Assembly (NCBI GenBank): GCA_949295755.1
Contig: CASFMG010000083.1
Span: 1 to 6,185 of the forward strand
DNA: 6,185 nt
From: an uncultured Christensenella sp.
Lineage (GTDB): Bacteria > Bacillota > Clostridia > Christensenellales > UBA1242
Direction of reading: 5' to 3'
The translations under genes were made by a program, and so were the position numbers. Positions 1 to 5,414 of the stretch are shown here, in pieces. The notes beneath the pieces are model-generated. The model was not told where the DNA came from and did no database searches. It was given only the letters and a program-made list of their open reading frames with translations. Numbering within the stretch: the stretch's first letter is position 1; each line of letters begins with the position of its first letter.

Positions 1-180
1 AAGGCTCGGCAAAGTCGTCAAAACTGTCGCTTTTATCTTTAATTTGCTTTCGCAAATTTTTGTTTTTCGCTCCGTTTTTCCTCTCCCCAAAAAGTTTCCG
101 TTGTTACTTTTTGGGGTCCTCATACTCTCGCAGGAGTTTGCTTTCGCAAATAACCGTGTGGCAAAGTTCGCCAGAAACAA
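1..180. repeat. Hairpin-rich intergenic segment, possible dispersed repeat
   Basis: No recognisable gene lies here. The segment is built from short inverted and direct repeats. The 15-base word TTTGCTTTCGCAAAT, itself a small hairpin with loop TTTC, occurs at 43-57 and again at 137-151. A perfect 11-bp inverted repeat sits at 85-95 and 106-116. ACTC and GAGT pair at 124-127 and 134-137. Both strands stay open: a plus frame runs from 2 to a stop at 218-220 with no convincing start or ribosome binding site, and a minus frame has an ATG at 123 and runs off the left edge. Neither translation matches a family I know. Repeat words, hairpins and open frames on both strands fit an intergenic repeat better than a gene, but that is inference. 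The segment is cut by the window edge. Confidence 0.45.
85..116. repeat. Perfect 11-bp inverted repeat (stem-loop)
   Basis: CCCCAAAAAGT at 85-95 is the exact reverse complement of ACTTTTTGGGG at 106-116, leaving a 10-base loop. The stem is perfect, with four G:C pairs at its base. No long T-run follows directly on either strand, so it does not look like a standard Rho-independent terminator. It may be part of a larger repeat or a structured RNA. Confidence 0.7.
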
Positions 181-227
181 AGAAATTGTGAATTGTTTTA
201 ATTTTGAAATTACTTATTAAGTTTAAA

Positions 228-359
228 AAAATAACAAAAAAAGAGCCATTATAGCGAGGCTCGCACAATGGACACTCGCAGGAGTGTAGTTACCTACATA
301 ACTGTGAGTGTCTGTTGTGCAGTAAACGAAGTTAGAATGATCTCTTTTTTTGTTATTTT
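228..359. repeat. Palindromic element with 18-bp terminal inverted repeats, probable ppdK terminator
   Basis: The left arm at 228-245 (AAAATAACAAAAAAAGAG) is the exact reverse complement of 342-359. Inside, further nested pairs are visible: CATT 247-250 with AATG 336-339, GCACAA 263-268 with TTGTGC 315-320, GACACTC 271-277 with GAGTGTC 306-312, and AGTTA 288-292 with TAACT 299-303. Local hairpins also occur, such as GAGCC 243-247 with GGCTC 258-262. The ppdK stop codon (353-355) lies within the right arm, so the element begins exactly where the gene ends. On the minus strand an A-tract, a structured core and CTC plus seven T follow the gene, which is terminator architecture; the symmetry would let it work on both strands. 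Its size of about 132 bp with terminal inverted repeats also fits a MITE-like element. I see no clear target-site duplication. The structure is certain; the function is inferred. Confidence 0.65.
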
Positions 360-2983
360 CTAGGGTTTTTGATGTTCGCTTGCGCAGCAGCCAACCTTGC
401 GATTGGTACACGATATGGTGAACAAGAAACATAGGTCAAACCAACTCTATGACAAAATTCTATTGATTGAGGATCACCGCCGTGTTCTCCACATATTCCA
501 AGTTTAATATCTTGGCGTGTACTTCTTCCAAGTTTGCAAGCCATATCAACAAGTTTACCAACGCCAACTTGGTCTAAGTGAGCAAATGGGTCGCTGTCGA
601 ACAATTTTTTATCATAGTATGCACCAAGGAATTTTCCTGCATCATCACGGCTAAATCCAAATGTCATTTGTGTTAAGTCGTTTGTTCCAAACGAGAAAAA
701 TTCAGCAGTTTTAGCAATTTCGTCAGCAGTAAGTGCTGCTCTTGGTATTTCTATCATTGTACCAATTTTGTATGTCAATTTTTCTCCACTTTCTTTAATA
801 ACCTCGTCAGCAGTTTCTTGAACAATGTTTCTTACATAGTTAAATTCTTTTGCTTCGCAAGTAAGTGGAATCATAATTTCTGGGTGAATATCATATCCAT
901 CTTCTTTTTTAACAGTTAGTGCTGCTTCAATAACTGCCCTTGTTTGCATTCTTGCTATTTCAGGATATGTTACAGCAAGTCTAAGCCCACGATGTCCCAT
1001 CATTGGGTTAAATTCGTGCAAACTTTCAACTGTGTTTTTAAGTTTTTCAAATGTTAGTCCCATATCTTTTGCAAGTTCTCTAATTTCATCATCTGTGTGT
1101 GGTAAAAATTCGTGTAGTGGTGGGTCAAGGAAACGAATTGTAACAGGTTGACCTTTCATTGCTTTGTATAAACCAATAAAGTCTTTTCTTTGCATTGGAA
1201 GAAGTTTAGAAAGTGCTTTTTCTCTTTCTTCAACAGTGCTTGACACAATCATTTCTCTAACTGCTGGAATACGGTCAGCATCAAAAAACATATGCTCTGT
1301 TCTACATAATCCAATGCCTTGTGCTCCAAAATTGTATGCAACTTGTGCATCTTTTGGATTGTCAGCATTTGTTCTAACTTCAAGTGTTCTTCTCTTGTCT
1401 GCCCATTCCATAATAGTTGCAAAATCGCCCGAAACCGAAGCTGGTTCTGTTTTTACAAGATTTCCATAAACATTTCCTGTTGAACCATCAATGGATATTT
1501 CATCGCCTTCGTTAAATCTTTGTCCTGCGATTGTGCAATAGTGTTCTTCTTCATTGACAACGAGTGCACTGCAACCTGCAACGCACGCTGTTCCCATTCC
1601 TCTTGCAACAACAGCCGCGTGAGATGTCATTCCCCCACGAGCAGTGAGAACACCTTCGCTAACTGCCATACCTTCTATGTCTTCTGGTGATGTTTCAAGA
1701 CGAACCAACACAACCTTATTTTTGTTTGATGCAAGTTCTTTTGCTCTTTGAGCAGTGAAAACAATTTTACCTGCTGCTGCACCAGGAGATGCAGGAAGAC
1801 CATTTGCAATAACTTTGCTTGCTTTTAGGTCATCACTATTAAATTGTGGATGAAGAAGTGCATCTAATTGTTTTGGGTCAATCATAAGAAGTGCTTGTTC
1901 TTGTGAAATTCTACCTTCATTAACGAGATCAACGGCAATTTTAAGCGCAGCGTGTGCAGTTCTTTTTCCGTTTCTTGTTTGAAGCATATAAAGTTTACCT
2001 TTTTCTATTGTAAACTCCATATCTTGCATATCGTTGTAGTGGTCTTCAAGAGTTTTACAAATATTTGTAAATTGTTTATAAAGTTCTGGGTTTTGAGTTT
2101 CAAGAAGTGAAATTGGATTAGGAGTTCTAATTCCAGCAACAACATCTTCGCCTTGTGCGTTCATAAGATACTCGCCATAAAGTTTCTTTTCGCCCGTTGA
2201 TGGGTTTCTTGTGAAAGCGACGCCTGTTCCACTTGTTTCGCCCATATTTCCAAACACCATTGTTTGAACATTTACAGCAGTACCCCAACTTGAAGGAATG
2301 TCGTTCATTCTTCTGTAATAATTTGCTCTTGGATTATCCCACGACCTAAACACTGCCTTAACTGCTTCAATAAGTTGATGAACAGGTTCTTGTGGAAATT
2401 CTTCGTGCATTTGTTCTTTGTAGAAATCTTTAAATTTTTGTGCCATAAGTTTTAAATCTTCTGCACTAAATTCAATATCAAGTTTAATTTTTCTTTCTTC
2501 TTTCATTTGGTCAATTATTCGTTCAAATTTAGATTTATCTAAACCCATAACAACATCACTGAACATTTGAATAAATCTTCTATAACTATCATAAGCAAAT
2601 CTTGGGTTGTTTGTAAGAGTTGCAAGGCCTTCAACGACTTCATCATTTAATCCCAAGTTTAAAACAGTATCCATCATTCCTGGCATTGATGCTCTTGCTC
2701 CCGAACGAACAGAAACAAGAAGTGGATTGTTTTTGTCACCAAATTTTTTGTTGTCTAATTCTTCAATCTTTTTAAGACCTTCTAATATTTGGTCAATAAC
2801 TTCTTGTGATAATTTTTTGCCATCATCATAATATTTTGTACACGCTTCTGTTGTAACAGTAAAGCCCTGTGGTACAGGCAAACCAATATTTGTCATTTCT
2901 GCTAGGTTTGCACCTTTGCCACCAAGAAGGTTGCGCATATTTGCGTTTCCTTCACTAAATAAATAAACATATTTATTTGACAT
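353..2983 (-). CDS. ppdK: Pyruvate, phosphate dikinase
   Basis: This cytosolic enzyme interconverts ATP, phosphate and pyruvate with AMP, pyrophosphate and PEP; in anaerobes it often serves PPi-linked glycolysis or gluconeogenesis. The 876 residues match the usual length of about 874. An N-terminal ATP-grasp nucleotide domain covers roughly 1-340 (GGKGANLAEM at 21-30, SVRSGARASMPG from 91, ATP-site D321, E323, Q335 and R337). The phosphohistidine swivel domain carries GGMTSHAAVVARG with His455. The C-terminal PEP/pyruvate barrel has R561, R617, E745, N768, D769 and Cys831 in GICGEHGG. These positions match C. symbiosum numbering as I remember it, so the enzyme looks intact. The ATG at 2983 is preferred because AGGAGG precedes it by 4 bases; an in-frame TTG 7 codons upstream lies before that site and is unlikely to be used. 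A terminator separates the gene from recO. Its stop codon falls inside a palindromic element. Confidence 0.97.
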   Translation of the reverse strand: MSNKYVYLFSEGNANMRNLLGGKGANLAEMTNIGLPVPQGFTVTTEACTKYYDDGKKLSQEVIDQILEGLKKIEELDNKKFGDKNNPLLVSVRSGARASMPGMMDTVLNLGLNDEVVEGLATLTNNPRFAYDSYRRFIQMFSDVVMGLDKSKFERIIDQMKEERKIKLDIEFSAEDLKLMAQKFKDFYKEQMHEEFPQEPVHQLIEAVKAVFRSWDNPRANYYRRMNDIPSSWGTAVNVQTMVFGNMGETSGTGVAFTRNPSTGEKKLYGEYLMNAQGEDVVAGIRTPNPISLLETQNPELYKQFTNICKTLEDHYNDMQDMEFTIEKGKLYMLQTRNGKRTAHAALKIAVDLVNEGRISQEQALLMIDPKQLDALLHPQFNSDDLKASKVIANGLPASPGAAAGKIVFTAQRAKELASNKNKVVLVRLETSPEDIEGMAVSEGVLTARGGMTSHAAVVARGMGTACVAGCSALVVNEEEHYCTIAGQRFNEGDEISIDGSTGNVYGNLVKTEPASVSGDFATIMEWADKRRTLEVRTNADNPKDAQVAYNFGAQGIGLCRTEHMFFDADRIPAVREMIVSSTVEEREKALSKLLPMQRKDFIGLYKAMKGQPVTIRFLDPPLHEFLPHTDDEIRELAKDMGLTFEKLKNTVESLHEFNPMMGHRGLRLAVTYPEIARMQTRAVIEAALTVKKEDGYDIHPEIMIPLTCEAKEFNYVRNIVQETADEVIKESGEKLTYKIGTMIEIPRAALTADEIAKTAEFFSFGTNDLTQMTFGFSRDDAGKFLGAYYDKKLFDSDPFAHLDQVGVGKLVDMACKLGRSTRQDIKLGICGEHGGDPQSIEFCHRVGLTYVSCSPYRVPIARLAAAQANIKNPRK

Positions 2984-2987
2984 AAAT

Positions 2988-2993
2988 CCTCCT
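2988..2993 (-). promoter_or_regulatory. Ribosome binding site of ppdK (decides the start)
   Basis: The minus strand reads AGGAGG, then ATTT, then ATG at 2983. The perfect Shine-Dalgarno places the start at that ATG and not at the TTG seven codons upstream, whose reading would run through the binding site itself. Confidence 0.85.
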
Positions 2994-3011
2994 AAATTTT
3001 TCAACTTTGAT

Positions 3012-3040
3012 AGTTTAAATCATTAAAAAAAAATAAGCAA
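3012..3040 (-). promoter_or_regulatory. Possible ppdK promoter
   Basis: On the minus strand TTGCTT (3040-3035) and TAAACT (3017-3012) are separated by 17 bases, a partial match to sigma-A -35 and -10 boxes (3 of 6 and 4 of 6). The -35 box would lie in the downstream arm of the recO terminator stem, so terminator and promoter would overlap. The region is AT-rich and chance matches are common. The main argument is positional: ppdK follows a terminator and needs its own start or read-through. Confidence 0.3.
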
Positions 3041-3059
3041 CTTTTTTTAATTGCCTATT
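3025..3059 (-). terminator. Rho-independent terminator after recO
   Basis: On the minus strand AATAGGCAA (3059-3051) pairs with TTGCTTATT (3040-3032) over 9 bp with a single G:U wobble and a 10-base, A-rich loop. A run of nine T follows (3033-3025, overlapping the stem end). It lies 8 bases past the recO stop codon and closes the yqfD-to-recO cluster before ppdK. The stem is short and only moderately GC, so partial read-through into ppdK is possible. Confidence 0.75.
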
Positions 3060-3067
3060 AAAAATTT

Positions 3068-3778
3068 TTATAATAAATTTAATTTTTTATTAAATCTTCT
3101 TTCAAAATTGATATTTAGGACATTAAGTGCCTCGTCTTCACTTTTTGGTGCTAACTTTAAAGTGTTTAATTTTTCATAACTCGTTTCGCTTAGTATTTTA
3201 AAACAACTATGACATTTAGCAGAAATTTCCATACAATTACCACTTTTACAACCTGTGCACACAATTTCGCCAAAATCTAAATTTAGGTATCTTTTTCCAA
3301 TAAATTTTTGCCCACAAGTTGAACACTTATCAAGAGCCAAACTATATCCCATATTTTGAAAAACCGAAAGTAAAAACTTAACCAAAACATATTTATCGTT
3401 GACGCCATTGTATGAAATACAACCAATGGCTTTTAGAGTTTCAATAAAAAGTTCCACATTTTTTTCGCCAGGTACAACAATAGTTCTAATTGTTTCTAAA
3501 ATTGCACAACCAATATAAAATTTATCTATGTCTTTTGTGAGTTCAAAAAAACTATCTTCAATATTAGCACCTGTTATGACCTTTGATGGCAAACTGATTA
3601 AAAACTCGCCAAAGCAAAAAGGTTCTTTTGCAAATTTCATTTTTGCCTTTTGAGTTTTTACTGATTTCATTATAACTTGCATCAGTCCGTGTTCAATAGT
3701 AAAAAGAGTAACAAGCTTGTCCTTTTCTTTATAGTCGGCAGCAGAAAGCACAATGGCTTTAACTTTTATTGTATCCAA
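3068..3778 (-). CDS. recO: DNA repair protein RecO
   Basis: RecO binds single-stranded DNA and SSB and, with RecR, loads RecA at gaps in the RecF pathway of recombinational repair. The 236 residues fit the family (about 230-260). The N-terminus (KVKAIVLSAADYKEKDKLVTLFT, about 5-27) is the typical start of the OB-fold domain, which spans about 1-80. A helical C-terminal domain follows, with a four-cysteine zinc site: C152-x2-C155 and C174-x2-C177. Three more cysteines (C182, C189, C192) follow closely and are less usual. The start is TTG at 3778, directly abutting the TAA of the preceding yqzL-like gene; GGAG lies 6 bases upstream, inside that gene's end, so translation is probably coupled. 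Position after era is the standard Firmicutes arrangement. Confidence 0.93.
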   Translation of the reverse strand: MDTIKVKAIVLSAADYKEKDKLVTLFTIEHGLMQVIMKSVKTQKAKMKFAKEPFCFGEFLISLPSKVITGANIEDSFFELTKDIDKFYIGCAILETIRTIVVPGEKNVELFIETLKAIGCISYNGVNDKYVLVKFLLSVFQNMGYSLALDKCSTCGQKFIGKRYLNLDFGEIVCTGCKSGNCMEISAKCHSCFKILSETSYEKLNTLKLAPKSEDEALNVLNINFERRFNKKLNLL

Positions 3779-3946
3779 TTACAACTCCATCGAATTTGTT
3801 TGTTTATCTGTTCCGTTTATTATTTTGTCAAGAGTTGAATCTTTGGTGTGTTGCACAGCAAAATAGAGCCTATAGATATTTATATTTCCTGTTTTAGTAA
3901 ACAAATTCCATAATATTTGTGCTTGTGTTGATACAAAATTATCCAC
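3779..3946 (-). CDS. yqzL: YqzL-like small protein
   Basis: This is a 55-residue protein. Residues about 12-28 (LWNLFTKTGNINIYRLY) show the pattern I associate with the YqzL family: an aromatic W/F pair, TG, then spaced tyrosines. The family is a group of tiny Firmicutes proteins of unknown function, around 45-55 residues in Bacillus relatives and typically encoded between era and recO, exactly as here. I prefer the GTG start at 3946 because GGAGG lies 5 bases upstream and the resulting length fits. An ATG at 3991 would add 15 residues (70 in total) but has no visible binding site. The C-terminal part after about residue 34 is polar and probably poorly conserved. The stop TAA directly abuts the TTG start of recO. 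There is no signal peptide or membrane segment. Family assignment is from memory of motif and position, not a search. Confidence 0.75.
   Translation of the reverse strand: MDNFVSTQAQILWNLFTKTGNINIYRLYFAVQHTKDSTLDKIINGTDKQTNSMEL
3785..3788 (-). promoter_or_regulatory. Ribosome binding site of recO
   Basis: GGAG on the minus strand lies 6 bases before the TTG start of recO, within the last codons of the yqzL-like gene. It supports the unusual TTG start, which otherwise has only protein homology behind it. Confidence 0.7.
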
Positions 3947-3951
3947 GCTAT

Positions 3952-3956
3952 CCTCC
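3952..3956 (-). promoter_or_regulatory. Ribosome binding site of the yqzL-like gene
   Basis: GGAGG on the minus strand is followed after 5 bases (ATAGC) by GTG at 3946. The upstream ATG at 3991 is preceded only by AT-rich sequence without a Shine-Dalgarno match. This site is the main reason for calling the shorter, 55-residue protein. Confidence 0.7.
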
Positions 3957-4042
3957 GTACTGTAAATTTTTCTCTTGCTGTTTGCCGACATTTTATTGCA
4001 ATATTATTATACAACTATTATATGCAAAAATAAAGAAAAAAT

Positions 4043-4948
4043 TTACAAATCTTCTTTTTTGTAACCAAACTCTTTTAAGTAATTTTCACTATCTCGCCAA
4101 TTTTTCTTTGTTTTTACAAAAAGTTTTAAAAGTACTTTTTTATCAACTAATTTCTCTATGTCAAATCTGGCTTTTTCGCCGATGGTTTTAAGCATACTTC
4201 CCTTTTTGCCTATTATAATGCTTTTATGCCTTTCCCTTTCGCAAACTATATCTGCTTCAATAACACAAATATTAGGTTTTTCTTCAAAATTAATAATATT
4301 TATGTTTATTCCGTGTGGAATTTCTTTCTCCAAATAATATAATGTTTTTTCCCTTATTATTTCTGCAACCAAAAATTTTAAAGATTTATCTGTGTAATAA
4401 TCATCATCGAAAATAAAATTTTTATCTTTTTGTGCTGGTAAATAATTTAGTATTGTGTTTAATAATTCGGCTGTGTTTTTGTTTTTGTAACTCGAAATTG
4501 GCACAATGTCGTCTATTTCTTTAACACTAGATAGTTGTGAAATGGTTAGGAGTACATTTTCATTTTTAACAAGGTCAATTTTGCTTAAACATAAAATAAG
4601 TGGAACTTGATTTTTTTCTTTTAAATTTTTAATGTAATCAATTTCTTCTTCACTAATTTTTTTTGTTACATCTACCAAATACAAAATGACATTTGCTCCA
4701 CCAATAGCACTTCTAACATTTTTCATCATAAACTTATCTAGTGCATTTTTGCTTTTGTGAATACCTGGTGTATCCATTAAAATTAGTTGATAATTTTGTG
4801 TTGTTATTATTCCCAAAATATTGTTTCTGGTGGTTTGAGGTTTTGCTGATACTATTGCCACTTTTTCTCCCACCAAACAATTAACCAAAGTGCTTTTACC
4901 TGCATTTGGTTTGCCAAGAATTGCCACATATCCACATTTATATTCCAT
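4043..4948 (-). CDS. era: GTPase Era
   Basis: Era is an essential GTPase that binds the 3' end of 16S rRNA and assists 30S subunit maturation. The 301 residues match the family. The G domain has G1 GKPNAGKST (12-20), the G2 region QTTRNNILG (about 38-46), G3 DTPG (59-62), G4 SKID (122-125) and a G5-like ISSYK (151-155). The usual G4 is NKxD, so Ser in place of Asn is a mild deviation. The C-terminal KH domain follows from about 200, with PHGI at 211-214 and the RNA-binding GKKG loop at 247-250. The start ATG at 4948 overlaps the ybeY stop as TAATG, and GGAG lies 5 bases upstream, so translation is likely coupled to ybeY, whose product acts in the same rRNA pathway. Confidence 0.97.
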   Translation of the reverse strand: MEYKCGYVAILGKPNAGKSTLVNCLVGEKVAIVSAKPQTTRNNILGIITTQNYQLILMDTPGIHKSKNALDKFMMKNVRSAIGGANVILYLVDVTKKISEEEIDYIKNLKEKNQVPLILCLSKIDLVKNENVLLTISQLSSVKEIDDIVPISSYKNKNTAELLNTILNYLPAQKDKNFIFDDDYYTDKSLKFLVAEIIREKTLYYLEKEIPHGININIINFEEKPNICVIEADIVCERERHKSIIIGKKGSMLKTIGEKARFDIEKLVDKKVLLKLFVKTKKNWRDSENYLKEFGYKKEDL

Positions 4949-5406
4949 TATCTCTCCACTTGTGCTTTTTTTAAAATTTTATCTTGCAAATCAAACATAA
5001 TTACTTCATCTTCTTTTTTTATATGGTCATACCCCAAAACGTGCAAAAAACCGTGAAGTGCCAAAAAACAAATTTCTCTTTGAGTACTATGATTATATTC
5101 TTTTGCTTGCTCAATCGCCCTTGATTTACAAATGACAATGTCTCCAATGTCAGTGCAAATGTTTTCATCAAGCATCTCTCCACTTTTAAGTTCATAATTT
5201 TCTAAAAGTGGAAAACTTAAAACATCAGTAATTTTATCAATATTTCTAAATTCTTCATTTAGTTGTTTAATTTTTTCTTTTCCAACAATAGTAATATTAA
5301 CCGAAATATTGTTTTTTGTGTTTGTTTGTTGTTGTGCAATACAAAAAATTTGCGTTATTTTTTGCTTTAATATTTCATCGCCTAAATTGTTAAAATTTAT
5401 AATCAT
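4948..5406 (-). CDS. ybeY: Endoribonuclease YbeY (16S rRNA maturation)
   Basis: YbeY is a metal-dependent single-strand endoribonuclease of the UPF0054 family, involved in 16S rRNA 3'-end maturation and ribosome quality control. The 152 residues fit the usual 150-165. The diagnostic motif H-x3-H-x5-H is present in LHGFLHVLGYDH, with zinc ligands H118, H122 and H128. The conserved block around DVLSFP (61-66) and the strand DIGDIVI (86-92) are also as expected. The start ATG at 5406 has AGAAGGG just upstream, overlapping the TAG stop of yqfD, and the two genes are 8 bases apart. The end overlaps the era start by one base. In Bacillus relatives phoH and an HD-domain gene usually lie between yqfD and ybeY; they are absent here. 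Confidence 0.96.
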   Translation of the reverse strand: MIINFNNLGDEILKQKITQIFCIAQQQTNTKNNISVNITIVGKEKIKQLNEEFRNIDKITDVLSFPLLENYELKSGEMLDENICTDIGDIVICKSRAIEQAKEYNHSTQREICFLALHGFLHVLGYDHIKKEDEVIMFDLQDKILKKAQVER

Positions 5407-5414
5407 AAACCCTT

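Noticed and set aside
1..352. CRISPR array
   Set aside because: The repeats are few, short and irregularly spaced, with no constant repeat-spacer pattern.
223..432. Minus-strand open frame of 69 codons covering the palindromic element and the end of ppdK
   Set aside because: It overlaps the conserved 3' end of ppdK in another frame and then reads through the inverted-repeat element; there is no recognisable family.
1164..1469. Plus-strand open frame of 101 codons
   Set aside because: It lies fully inside ppdK, antisense to the conserved central and C-terminal domains; a shadow frame.
2607..2831. Plus-strand open frame of 74 codons
   Set aside because: It is antisense to the conserved N-terminal domain of ppdK with no family features.
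2984..3067. Riboswitch ahead of ppdK
   Set aside because: The gap is only about 84 bases and is fully accounted for by a terminator hairpin, a possible promoter and the ribosome binding site; no room remains for an aptamer.
3919..4191. Plus-strand open frame of 90 codons across the era end and the yqzL-like gene
   Set aside because: It is antisense to the KH domain of Era and low in complexity (runs of Phe, Leu and Lys), as expected from AT-rich sequence.
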